Positions 1-11,165 are shown, counted from the stretch's first letter. The stretch is 64,000 nucleotides of DNA from Glebionis coronaria (GCA_025667525.1 CM046882.1:528080618-528144617), one strand, 5' to 3'. A program made the numbers and translations. Notes: generated by a model not told the origin, from the sequence alone.

Positions 1-1577
1 TTGTCCTCATTTTAACCGGAAAATCAATTTTTCGACATTTTTCAAAATTTTTGATCTATTTTGGCCTATTAGTTTTTCCCTTTTGTATAGCTATTTTCTT
101 TCTTTGCTAGAATAAATCTTTTAATAAGTGGTTTTAATTCTTAAACGTTGTGTATCTTTTGACTCAATCCGAGTTTACTCTAGCTAGTATCCTTAACGTG
201 TTTAAGTCAAGTTTTGCTAGGCTTTTATATAGGGAGCTATAAAACGCGAAAGTCTTAACTCTCACGGGTTAAGAACAAGAACTTTTCACAAGTTCCTATA
301 ATTGATCCTAGAGAGTCGTTTATCAAGGGAACTTTAAGATGCGATTTCTAAACTTGAAAAAGTCTAAGAATTTTCAAGATCCTATAGGCGAATCGAAAAC
401 CCAAAACTTTGATTTAATAGGCTAAGTATCCACGAGTCTCATTACTTGAGATTTTAAACTGTGGAGAACGAGAGATGATAGAGCCAATTATAAGTCCGGT
501 ATTCTTTCGTGAATTTATGTGAGTTAATTATGAGCCTATTCTCCCATCGCTTGCTAATAATTTATCTGCTAATAAATAAGGTTGTACGATTTGAAAGGTT
601 ACTTAGCTTCTAGCCCCAGATCGTTTAAAAGTTGCTCGGTATGGATTAGAGTTCATAGCCAAGGCATAACTTATTGAAGCGGGACGCGAAGATTGGCGAG
701 TCCGAAAAGGCCCTAACAAGGCATGAGGGCTATATTTTGTTGCTAAAGATCCAAAGTGATGTGAAGAATCATTTATCGAAAATCAATATGAAGGATCGAG
801 ACACACGACGTAAAGCAAAACTCCCCAAAAGTCATGGAGAAGTGTATCCGAAAAGACCCTAACAAGGTATGAGGATAAATAGATCCAAGTCATAAAAGGA
901 GGCGGATCGTTGTATATCAAAGTCCAAAATAAAGATTGGAGAAAAATGAAGAAGTCGTGGTCCAAGTATGAATCTCTCAAAACTTCAAAGTGAAGAATTC
1001 CTATTATGAAGAGAAGACCATTATTTCATGAACGTCTCTCAAGATTTGAAGTATGAAGTCGCTGCCAAATATCGGTCTGAGAAAGGTCTCAAATCGCGAA
1101 GCGAGTTATGCCAAGATATGAACTTTATGAGGTACCAAGAAGCAGTTTTAAAAGATTTGGTCCTTTAGCTAACTATTGATTAAATCGTTCACTTTCTTTT
1201 CAGACTTAATAACTACCGAAATAAGTCAAAAATGCATCCTCGTGATCATTCAAGACAATAATAAAATATAAGAGATACCCCTAGGAATAAGGGAGTCTAA
1301 GTGAGTAATTGGCCCACATGAGTTCGTGATAGTTTACTAACTTATAATAACAATGATCTCGTTTTTAAGCTTGGTTTGGAGAAAGTGAAAAGTTGAGGAT
1401 GATGATTATTCATGACATTTTCAAAACCCAAGGTATGCTTTTGATTTCTTTACTAATGTTTATAGTTTCTATCTCTTTAATAAAGGCCAACGTGGATTGA
1501 TTATGATGAAAAATGTAAACATGCTTTGTAACTAATGCATTGCATGAGGACATTGCAATGGTCAAGTGTAGGGGATT
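1..1577 (+). mobile_element. 3' non-coding internal region of Athila-like element 0 (cut by window edge)
   Basis: This stretch is collinear with about 7665-9271 of the neighbouring element 1, so it is the part between the last ORF and the 3' LTR of a sister element whose left part lies outside the window. It carries no credible ORF. It ends in a stem-loop and a purine-rich tract followed by an LTR beginning TGATAGG. The short ORFs in it look like chance reading frames. The family call comes from its similarity to elements 1 and 2, which have diagnostic features. Confidence 0.75.
1538..1575 (+). promoter_or_regulatory. Stem-loop plus polypurine tract of element 0
   Basis: Arms CATTGCA and TGCAATG (1538-1544 and 1554-1560) flank a 9-nt loop and are followed by AAGTGTAGGGGA at 1564-1575, two bases before the LTR. 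A purine-rich tract at this position is the usual plus-strand primer of LTR retrotransposons. The stem-loop is seen directly; any role for it is inferred. Confidence 0.6.
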
Positions 1578-2080
1578 TGATAGGTGTGTAAACACCCATC
1601 TTTTCTACCACTTAATTACAATAATAACCGGACCAAAACGTGTATTTTATGTCTGTTATGTCGGAATTATGCGTGGTTTGTGTTTTTGTTGTGATTTAGG
1701 ATGAAAAGGTGAAAAATGGAGAAAACACGGACATTCACGGGCATTTATGGACTTTTATTGAAGAAAAGGATGAAAGACGAAGTCAAGAAGTCAAGAGTGC
1801 AAAAAGAACGGAAGTCCACGACCAATTCTGAAGATTTATCGAAGTAAAAGTCAAAAGACGGAAGTTTATCAAAAGCCGAAGAATTCAAGTCTATTTTATT
1901 GAAGAATTTAAAGACGAGTTCAAAAGAAATCCCGAAGTCAAAAGTCCCTTAAGTCCAAGATTAAAGAAGATTAGAAGATAAGGACTAAGTACGCAATTAA
2001 TGAAGATTAAAAGAAGGAGGGACTTAATTATGCAATTAAGAGAAAAGGAAAGAGGGGAGGAAGCTTCCTTAATCCTCCCC

Positions 2081-2088
2081 TATAAATA
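2081..2088 (+). promoter_or_regulatory. TATA box in LTR of element 0
   Basis: TATAAATA lies in a C-rich context (CCTCCCC just upstream) about 500 bases into the LTR, the usual place for the U3 promoter. The matching site in element 1 has decayed to CATATAGA. Confidence 0.55.
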
Positions 2089-2534
2089 GTTTAGTATTAG
2101 TCATTTTTCACTCTTGTTGGCTAATGGTGACAATTAGACCTTCCACCATTTAAATACTTGTCATTTACTTTTCTTGTCAATTTAAATTCATGTTATGCAC
2201 CTTAATTACCATTTAATTCCAAGTAAGTTTTCATTTTAATTCTTGTCAAATCTTTATTTTATCTTGTCAATCTCTTATCTACCTTTCTTATTCTTTGATT
2301 CATGTGTTTACGTTATGTTCATGTTCATGCTTTTATTTTGATCCGAGTGGTGTTTGATTATTCTTGGTAAAGTTGTTTGATTTCATGTTTTAAATTGTTG
2401 GTTTGTTATTACTGTTGATTCGTTATTATTATATTTAGATCGTTTGTGTTTATTTGATTAAAATTGTTATTATCCTGCTGCTACTGTTTCCCTTGTTCTC
2501 CGGGAAGATTGTTTTGTGTTTCTGATCTTTCAGG

Positions 2535-2960
2535 GTGAAAACTTCCGAATCAAGACAAGGGAGTTTGTTCATTCGGAACTTCCAAAGTTCCGAATCAAGT
2601 GTTCATCCGGAAGTTTTAAGATCTACAAAAGTTCCTAGCCAATCTTGTTCATCCGGAACTTTCAAAGTTCCGGACGAAGGAAAACTTCCGAGTCAGCTAC
2701 TGTTCATTCGGAACTTTAAAACTTCCGAATCAAGACCTTCATTCGGAACTTCAAAAGTTCCGGATCAAGCAATTCATTCGGAACTTTCAAAAGTTCCGAA
2801 TCAACACTTCCGAACGAAAGTTCCGAACGAAGAGTTAGTTCCGATTCAGTGGTTGTTCATTCGGAAGTTTTAAACTTCCGAATCAAGAGGTTCATTCGGA
2901 AACTTCCGAATCAAGGGTGGCCAATTAGTTCCGAATCAGTAAAGTTCCGAACAAAGCATT
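2535..2960 (+). repeat. Array of palindromic TTCGGAAC...GTTCCGAA units in LTR 0
   Basis: Many units of about 25-35 bases pair TTCGGAACTT with an inverted AAGTTCCGAA a few bases away, often followed by TCAAG. Each unit can fold as a hairpin. The ORF across this array only reflects the repeat. Confidence 0.8.
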
Positions 2961-3516
2961 GTTTTGGATAAGTGACATATTCAGATCAATTTGTTCCGGA
3001 TCAAGGATTTTGGTAATATTCCAAGTGAAGAAAAATCATTTCAACCGAAGGTGACATTTAGGACGAGTGATTATTCCAAACGAAGGTTTATTCTGAATGA
3101 GCTGTATTCAGGTTCTTATTAGTTTTTGTCTTTGATTTTTATTTTCAAGCTTTATTTTTCCTGCCTTTTATTTAGTTGCACTTTTAGATTATTTGCCTTA
3201 GTTTTAGACTTGCCTTAGTTTTAGTCGCACTTTAAGTTTGCCTTAGATAGATTTAAGTTTCCGTCATTTTACTTTAGTGCCCTTTAATTTCAAGTCACGC
3301 TTTTAAATACTTGCACCTTTACTTTAATTAGACTTAGATTTACTTTAAGAAGCACACTTTTACTTTAAATTGTTTTGCACATTTTATTTTAAAACACTAC
3401 AACGACACATCTTTGATTCTACCAAAATAAAACGAAGTCACACATAGAGAGCTAAGATCAATTCGATTAGACACACTTAAACGAATCTTTTTAATTAGGC
3501 AAAAACCTAGTTATCA

Positions 3517-5387
3517 AACACCCAACCTTTTTACCACTTAATTACAATAAAAACCGAGCCTAAACGTGTATTTTATGTCTTTTATGTCGGAATTATGGGG
3601 GTTTGTGTTTTTGTTGTGATTTAGGACGAAAAGGTGAAAAGTGGAGAAAACACGGCTTTCACGGGCTTTTATCGAAGAAAAAGGCAAAAGACGAAGTCGA
3701 AAGACCAAGAGTGCAAAAAGAACGGAAGTCCAAGACCAATTCTGAAGATTTATCGAAGAAAAAGTCAAAAGACAGAAGTTTACTAAAAGCCGAAGAACTC
3801 AAGTCTAATTTATTAAAGAATTACAAGACGAGTTCAAAGAAATCCCGAGACAAAGTCATTAAAGTCCAAGATTAACAAAAGATTAAGAAGACAAGGACTT
3901 AAGTGTGCAATTAAGGAAAAGAAGAAAGAGGGAGGAAGCTTCCTAAGCTCCTCCCTAATCTCCCTACATATAGATTAGGATGTATTCATTTTCAAGTGGT
4001 TGGTGGCTTGACAACCCACTCTTCCACCATTTTCATTTCCCTGCATTTTAATTTCTTGCACCTTAATCTTCATGTATTGCACCTTTAAATTCCTTTTAAT
4101 TCCAAGTAAGTTTACCTTTGATTGTTGTTAATCTTTATCTTTTATTGTTAATCTCCTTCTACCTTTCTTGTTTGATTTGTTCTTCATCTTCATTGTTCAT
4201 GTTCTTGAGTTTTTATGGTTTTGATCAAGTGGGTTTTGATTATTTTGGTTATGATTGTTGGTGTTATTGATTTGTTTTGATTAGTTATTGTTAGTAGATC
4301 ATTTGTGGTTGTTTTGGATTAATCTTTTGGTTAATCTTGATTAGTTTTGATTAATTTTGTGCCTTCATGTTCTTTCCCTGTTCTTAGTTCTTGCTTACTG
4401 TTTCCCAGATTAATGTTCCGAACCAGTGTGTTTCTCAAAGTTCCGAATGAAGCAAGTTTTAAATGTTCCGAATCAGTATGTTTAAAGTTCCGAATCAAGT
4501 TATTTTTAAGGTTCCGGATCAATATTTTTAAAGTTCCGAACCAACTTTATTTCCAATGTTCCGAATTTGATTTTTATGAAAGTTCCGAACCAGATTTCTT
4601 GCCAAAAGTTCCGAACCAGAAGTTTTTAAAAGTTCCGAACCAATATTAAAAAAAGTTCCGAACAAAACAAATTCTTCCGAACCAATATTAAAAAGAAGTT
4701 CCGAACAAAGTGAAATCTTCCGAACCAGATCAAAAATTCCGAGTCGGATTTTATTGCTAAAAGTTCCGTACCAGAGAAAAGTTCCGAACAAAATATTAAA
4801 AATTCACCAGCCTGCTTGCCAGCTTCTCACTTTTTCCCGCCCATTTCAGCAGCTAGCTTCCAGCAGCTAGCCTGCTAGCTTGTTTATTTAATAGTATTGT
4901 TCCGTAATTGTCTAGTTTTATCTGAAAGTTGTTCCGATTTTATTTTTGAAAGTTACGTATTTTTAGTTTAAATTTTCATCGATTTTTAGTATTAATATTT
5001 TTTTCGTAAAGTTTAAGTTTTATCTTTTATTTAGTATCCGCTTTAGGTTTTGCCTCGTTTAGCTTTAAAGTACCATTTTAGTTTTATTCTCTCCTTTTTC
5101 ATTTAGTAAACTTTATTTTCGAGTCGATAGTTAATTTCGTCTTTTAGTTTTATTTTTATTAATTGTTTCGCTTTAAATTCACGTTTTATTATTTATATTG
5201 TGTTGTTTTTATTAATTAATCGCTTTTAGTTTATTGTTTTTATTTTGTGCATTTACCTTTTAAGTAGAATAGATAACCAAACCATTTTATTTTCCACCAA
5301 GAACAACTGAGTCACACTTTGAACCGGAAATCAATTCGTTAAGACACCGAGAATAACGAATTTTCAACTAGCCTAATCTCTATATTA
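3517..5387 (+). repeat. 5' LTR of element 1, clipped at its tip
   Basis: It matches the 3' LTR from AACACCC onward but lacks the first 13 or so bases (TGATAGGTGTGTA) present at 9272. It joins the end of LTR 0 directly. It ends TATTA, three bases before the primer-binding site. Confidence 0.8.
4409..4795 (+). repeat. Array of GTTCCGAA motifs in LTR 1 (5' copy)
   Basis: GTTCCGAAYCA and close variants recur about every 20-28 bases, separated by AT-rich spacers. Unlike LTR 0, most copies point the same way. The same array is at about 10180-10560 in the 3' LTR. Confidence 0.8.
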
Positions 5388-5390
5388 AAA

Positions 5391-5405
5391 TGGCGCCGCT
5401 TCCGG
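5391..5405 (+). other. Primer-binding site of element 1 (tRNA-Asp type)
   Basis: TGGCGCCGCTTCCGG starts three bases after the LTR. It matches the tRNA-Asp type site used by Athila-group elements, as I recall it, with changes near its middle. Element 2 has TGGCGCCGCTGCCGG at the same position. Confidence 0.7.
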
Positions 5406-5593
5406 CTCTTTTCGTGAAGATTAACGGTTTTTTGTGAGAGACGCGTTGGCTTTTGGGATCCGTTCACTCGTGAACGTTATTTTTCGTGTCAAAAATTTTC
5501 AAAAATCCCAAAAACATTTGAAAAATCATAAAAAGCATTTCTTTTTCAAAGTTTTGCACCAAAAATATTCTTCTTGCTTATCTATTTTTCTTT
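5406..5593 (+). other. Conserved 5' leader of element 1
   Basis: The first 80 bases or so closely follow the leader of element 2 (46245 onward), including GAGACGCGTTGG and TTGGGATCCGTTCA with the self-complementary hexamers ACGCGT and GGATCC. The rest is A-rich. Conservation between an element with pol and one without suggests cis-acting RNA functions such as packaging or dimerisation; that is inference. Confidence 0.55.
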
Positions 5594-7240
5594 ATGGATT
5601 CTTATGTCCATTGCGTCGGGTGTGGGAGACGATTGTACGGGAACGACTCTTGTTAATGGTGTACATGTGAGCGGTGCGGAAACGATATCGACAACACACA
5701 ATTCGGATTTTGTCCTTTGTGCAACTCGACTAATTCGTCCTTTTTGAACCCACCTCCTGTTCCCTCGTGCATCTATTGTGGAAGCGCTTCTCATTGGCAT
5801 GTTTCGTGCCCGGTTCAATACCCGTATGGTCACGGGCAAGAACCAGGGTACAATTATGACAATGATAATAGCTATCTACAAAACGCACCCAGTCTTTCTC
5901 CTTACCCGTTTTGCAACAACTGTGGGGGTCCTCACGATACTTCTTATTGTCAACCAATGAATTATTATGAGCAAAATATGTGTCCTCAGTTTTCTTCACC
6001 AACGGATTATTATGAACCAAATCCGTGTTCTAATTCTTCTCAACCGATGAACTACTATGAGCCACGCCCATGCTATAATTCATGTTTTCAACATTTTGAG
6101 CCCCCACATCACACCCTCAATCATCAATCCTCTCAGCAAATTAATCTTGACCCACAACGCACTACTTTGAATGCCGAAATACACTCCATCATTATGCAAC
6201 TTCAAGAAGCCGTTGCTCTATCAAAAGAAGCATGGGCGGAGGAAAAGCGACTGCAACAAGAGCAAGTATCTAATCTTAGTGATTCTACCCCTCCTCTGGT
6301 GCGTCCTTCTTACTATTATGATGTTGATGACGATGATGCTGTATGCACTTTCAACACATCTTCTGAAGTTACTGCTCCTACTCTCGATGTTCCTACTGCA
6401 TCTAAGGATCTAGATTCGTTGAATGAGCTTAGTGATGTTGGTCTCGACAAAGTATTGGATGATGAGGTTTGTGACTTACCTGCTATGGAGCCTAAGGACG
6501 ACGTTGCTCTTACGGAAGAGGTCGATCCTAGTGATGACGATTCTTCTCTCCGCTATGAGAATTTCACTTTTGAAATTTCTCAATCTCCACCGGGAGATGC
6601 GGGCGATGACGATTTATTCTCTCCGGCTTACGAGAAGTTTACTGATGAACATGATCTTGTGGATGAGGTGGAAGACGTGCTTCTTCGTGATCTATTACGG
6701 AAAGTGCACCTTCTTATTGCTCAAATCGAAGAGTTGACTTCTCCTCCTCTTTCCGAGTCTTTGCCTCCATCTATTCCTCCCGTTGAAGATAATGACCCAT
6801 TGCTGGAAGAAATCGATATTCACTCCATGCCTCCAGGTATTGATGACGATGACATGGAGGGGGATATTATTCTTGATAATTTGCTGCAAGAAGGTATTGA
6901 CCCAAGTCCCCCTCCCGAGCACCTTTCATCTTCCCCTTTAGCCACTATTATGGAGGATGAGTGCTTTGACCTGGGAGGTGACATTGCTTATGCTATCATT
7001 GATAACATCACGGATTTTCCGAATGCTCAGCCTCCATTGTCTTTGGGGGATGACAATGTGCTTACTTTACCCACCCCACCTTCCGTGGATCTCGATTTCA
7101 CATACTATACGTATGCTGAAAGGACCTTTTTACCTTTCAAGACTTATCCCCCCGCCTCTCCTTTGTTGATGTCCTCCGGGACTGAGGACAAGGTCTTTGA
7201 TCCCGGTATTACATTCGAGGCTTCCCCATCGACTATTTAA
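5594..7240 (+). pseudogene. Cys-rich, acidic ORF of element 1 (function unknown)
   Basis: The best start is the ATG at 5594. An in-frame TAA at 5654-5656 separates 20 N-terminal residues from a 528-codon open stretch, so the gene is broken unless the stop is bypassed; the next stretch has no early ATG. Before and after the stop are Cys clusters: CVGC near the start, then CERC...CPLC (CX2C-X11-CX2C, zinc-ribbon-like), then CIYCGSASHWHVSC (CX2CX4HX4C) and CNNCGGPHDTSYC (CX2CX3HX4C), both zinc-knuckle-like. A repeated MNYYEP-type motif follows. The remaining 350 or so residues are acidic, Pro/Ser-rich and probably disordered, with a short predicted helix around EAVALSKEAWAEEKRLQQEQ. No protease, RT or integrase motif is present. 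The second knuckle resembles CEICGGYHSYTDC in the gag of element 2. I recall similar 'hypothetical proteins' from Asteraceae genomes. A nucleic-acid-binding, gag-like or packaging role is inference only. Confidence 0.7.
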
Positions 7241-9271
7241 TTCGGGGACGAGTCAGGCTCGTGACTCGGTTAACAAAAACAAGCGCTTTTTGGGAGGCAA
7301 CCCAATTATCTATCTATTTTCACCATAAGTGTAGGGGGAGCCCCGGTGGTGTTTCTTGTTTTCTTTCTTATCATGTGCAGGGATTAGAACTTCAAAGACA
7401 TACTCTTGATGACTTTTGACGAACCGTGATTCCGTGTTCCCTTCTTCCCGGTTCTATCCTAAACTCTTTTCGATTCACTATTTTATATTTCTCAATATTA
7501 AAATAGGAATCTCTTTAGTGGTCTATTCCTTAGCGAGATTTAAACAAAGTGCACAATGTCCTAAGTGTAGGGGAGTTTACTCCCACATGCTTAAACATTG
7601 AGGAAAATGTTTATGTTAAGTGTAGGGGGACTTCTATCGAAGTTAAGTGGCCTTTTCCTTGTAATTGTCCTCATTTTAACCGGAAAATTCAATTTTTTGA
7701 CATTTTTCAAATTTTTTTTATCTATTTTGGCCTAGTTGTATAGTTGTATTTTCCTTTATATAGTTATTTTCTTTCCTTATTAGAATAAATTTTTAATAAA
7801 GTGGTTTTAATTTTCAAACGTTGTGAATCTTTTGACTCAACCCGAGTTTACTTATCTAAGTTTACTCTAGCTAGTATCCTTAACGTGTTTAAGTCAAGTT
7901 TTGCTAGGCTTTTATATAGGGAGCTATAAAACGCGAAAGTCTTAACTCTCACGGGTTAAGAACAAGAACTTTTCGCAAGTTCCTATAATTGATCCTAGAG
8001 AGTCGTTTATCAAGGGAACTTTAAAATGCGATTTCTAAACTTGAAAAAGTCTAAGAATTTGCAAGATCCTATAGATGACTCGAAAACCCAAAACTTTGAT
8101 TTAATAGGCTAAGCATCCACGAGTCTCATTCTTTGAGATTTTAAATTGTGGAGAACGAGAGATGATAGAGTCGATTATAAGTTTGGTATTATTTCGTGAA
8201 TTTATGTGAATAATTATAAGCCTATTCTCCCATCGCTTGTTAATAAATTTATCTGCAATAAATAAGGTTGTACGATTTGAAAAGTTACTTAGCTTCTAGC
8301 CCAAGATCGTTTAAAAGTTGCTCGGTATGAATTAGAGTTCATAGCCAAGGCATAACTTATTGAAGCGGGATGCGAAGATTGACGAGTCCAAAAAGGTCCT
8401 AACAAGACATGAGGGCTACATTTTGTTGCTAAAGATCCAAAAGTGATGTGAAGAATCATTTATCGAAAATCAATATGAAGGATCGAGACACACGACGAAA
8501 AGCAAAAAAACTCCCCAAAAGTCATGGAGAAGTCTATCCGAAAAGACCCTAGCAAGGTATGAGGATAAATAAAGCCAAGTCCAAAAGGGAGGCGAATCGT
8601 TGTATATCAAAGTCCAAAATAAAGATTGGAGAAAAATGAAGAAGTCGTGGTCCATTTATGAAGAATCTTTCAAAACTTCAAGTGAAGAAATTCCTATTAT
8701 GAAGAGAAGACCATTATTTCATGAACGTCTCTCAAGGTTTGAAGTATGAAGTCGCTGCCAAATATCGGTCAGAGAAAGGTCTCAAATCGCGAAGCGAGTT
8801 ATGCCAAGATATGAACTTTATGAGGTCCCGAGAAGCAGTTTTAAAAGATTTTGTCCTTTAGCTAACTATTGATTAAATCGTTCACTTTATTTTTAGACTT
8901 AATAACTATCGAAATAAGTCAACAATGCATCCTCGTGATCATTCAAGACAACAATAAAATATAAGAGATACACCTAGGAATAAGGGAGTCTAAGTGAATA
9001 ATTGGCCCAAATGAGTTCGTGTTGGTTTACTAACTTATAATAACAATGATCTCGTTTTTAAGCTTGGTTTGGAGAAAGTGAAAACTTGAGGATGATGATC
9101 ATTCACAACATTTCCAAAACCCTAAGGTATGATTTTTATTTCTTTACTTGTTTCGTAATTTTCTATTTCTTTAATAAAGGCCAATATGGATTGATTATGA
9201 TGAAAAGTGTAATCTTGCTTTATAACTAATGCATTGCATGAGGACATTGCAATGGTCAAGTGTAGGGGATT
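7241..9271 (+). other. 3' non-coding internal region of element 1
   Basis: No credible ORF is present. Just after the stop is a GAGTCA...TGACTC stem-loop, then a TGGGAGGCAACCCA-like hairpin, both also after pol in element 2. AAGTGTAGGGG tracts recur at 7328, 7562, 7618 and 9258. The last two follow stem-loops (7593-7612 and 9232-9254). The final tract abuts the 3' LTR. Confidence 0.7.
9258..9269 (+). promoter_or_regulatory. Polypurine tract of element 1
   Basis: AAGTGTAGGGGA lies two bases before the 3' LTR, the expected plus-strand priming site. It is preceded by a CATTGCA/TGCAATG stem-loop. Confidence 0.65.
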
Positions 9272-11165
9272 TGATAGGTGTGTAAACACCCATCCTTTTT
9301 ACCACTTAATTACAATAAAAACCGAGCCTAAACGTGTATTTTATGTCTTTTATGTCGGAATTATGCGTGGTTTGTGTTTTTGTTGTGATTTAGGACGAAA
9401 AGGTGAAAAGTGGAGAAAACACGGCTTTCACGGGCTTTTATCGAAGAAAAAGGCAAAAGACGAAGTCGAAAGACCAAGAGTGCAAAAAGAACGGAAGTCC
9501 AAAACCGATTCTGAAGATTTATCGAAGAAAAAGTCAAAAGACAGAAGTTTACTAAAAGCCAAAGAACTCAAGTCTAATTTATTGAAGAATTAAAAGACGA
9601 GTTCAAAGAAATCCCGAGACAAAGTCATTAAAGTACAAGATTAACAAAAGATTAAGAAGACAAGGACTTAAGTGTGCAATTAAGGAAAAGAAGAAAGAGG
9701 GAGGAAGCTTCCTAAGCTCCTCCCTAATCTCCCTACATATAGATTAGGATGTATTCATTTTCAAGTGGTTGGTGGCTTGACAACCCACTCTTCCACCATT
9801 TTCATTTCCCTGCATTTTAATTTCTTGCACCTTAATCTTCATGTATTGCACCTTTAAATTCCTTTTAATTCCAAGTAAGTTTACCTTTGATTGTTGTTAA
9901 TCTTTATCTTTTATTGTTTATCTCCTTCTACCTTTCTTGTTTGATTTGTTCTTCATCTTCATTGTTCATGTTCTTGAGTTTTTATGGTTTTGATCAAGTG
10001 GGTTTTGATTATTTTGGTTATGATTGTTGGTGTTATTGATTTGTTTTGATTAGTTATTGTTAGTAGATCATTTGTGGTTGTTTTGGATTAATCTTTTGGT
10101 TAATCTTGATTAGTTTTGATTAAATTTGTGCCTTCATGTTCTTTCCCTGTTCTTAGTTCTTGCTTACTGTTTCCCAGATTAATGTTCCGAACCAGTGTGT
10201 TTCTCAAAGTTCCGAATGAAGCAAGTTTTAAATGTTCCGAATCAGTATGTTTAAAGTTCCGAATCAATTTATTTTTAATGTTCCGAATCAATATTTTTAA
10301 AGTTCCGAACCAACTTTATTTCTAATGTTCCGAATCTGATTTTTATGAAAGTTCCGAACTAGATTTCTTGCCAAAAGTTCCGAACCAGAAGTTTTTAAAA
10401 GTTCCGAACCAATATTAAAAAAAGTTCCGAACAAAACAAATTATTCCGAACCAATATTAAAAAGAAGTTCCGAACAAAGTGAAATCTTCCGAACCAGATC
10501 AAAAATTCCGAGTCAGATTTTATTGCTAAAAGTTCTGTACCAGAGAAAAGTTCCGAACAAAATATTAAAAATTCACCAGCCTGCTTGCCATCTTCTCACT
10601 TTTTCCCGCCCATTTCAGCAGCTAGCTTGCTAGCTTCCAGCAGCTAGCCTGCTAGCTTGTTTATTTAATAGTATTGTTCCGTAATTGTCTAGTTTTATTT
10701 GAAAGTTGTTCCGATTTTATTTCATCAAAGTTATGTATTTTTAGTTTAAATTTTCATCGATTTTTAGTATTAATATTTTTTTCGTAAAGTTTAAGTTTTA
10801 TCTTTTATTTAGTATCCGCTTTAGGTTTTGCCTCGTTTAGCTTTAAAGTACCATTTTAGTTTTATTCTCTCCTTTTTCATTTAGTAAACTTTATTTTCGA
10901 GTCGATAGTTAATTTCGTCTTTTAGTTTTATTTTTATTAATTGTTTCGCTTTAAATTCACGTTTTATTATTTATATTGTGTTGTTTTTATTAATTAATCG
11001 CTTTTAGTTTATTGTTTTTATTTTGTGCATTTACCTTTTAAGTAGAATAGATAACCAAACCATTTTATTTTCCACCAAGAACAACTGAGTCACACTTTGA
11101 ACCGGAAATCAGTTCGTTAAGACACCGAGATTAACGAATCTTCAACTAGCCTAATCTCTATATTA
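9272..11165 (+). repeat. 3' LTR of element 1
   Basis: It starts TGATAGGTGTGTAAAC and ends CTCTATATTA, after which it diverges from the 5' copy. It contains the GTTCCGAA array at about 10180-10560 and a 10-base GCTAGCTT-rich insertion absent from the 5' copy. It directly abuts a minisatellite. Confidence 0.8.

Larger units (their letters stand above)
1578..3516 (+). repeat. LTR of element 0 (Athila-like)
   Basis: The repeat begins TGATAGG directly after the purine tract and ends TATCA, giving a perfect TGATA/TATCA inverted terminus. Its first 500 bases or so resemble the LTRs of element 1 at 3517 and 9272 clearly but imperfectly. The later part differs, especially in its internal repeat array. 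It is a 3' LTR, because internal sequence lies on its left. On its right it abuts another LTR with no spacer. Confidence 0.75.
3517..11165 (+). mobile_element. Element 1: non-autonomous Athila-like Ty3/gypsy retrotransposon
   Basis: Two highly similar LTRs (3517-5387 and 9272-11165) enclose a 3.9-kb internal region. It has a primer-binding site, a leader, one long ORF (5594-7240), a 2-kb non-coding part and a purine tract. No protease, reverse transcriptase, RNase H or integrase is present. The leader and the post-ORF region match those of the gag-pol-bearing element 2, so a helper of that type probably supplies enzymes. The LTR copies differ by a 10-base indel near 10620 and scattered substitutions, suggesting a fairly recent insertion. 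No target-site duplication is visible. Confidence 0.8.

Noticed and set aside
2535..2873. 112-residue ORF with repeated SSES/KVP motifs
   Set aside because: It is the translation of the LTR palindrome array, with no homology to a gene.
3603..3875. Lys-rich ORFs repeated at 3603, 9234, 44584 and 53173
   Set aside because: They lie in LTRs upstream of the TATA boxes and differ in start and length between copies; probably chance frames in purine-rich DNA.
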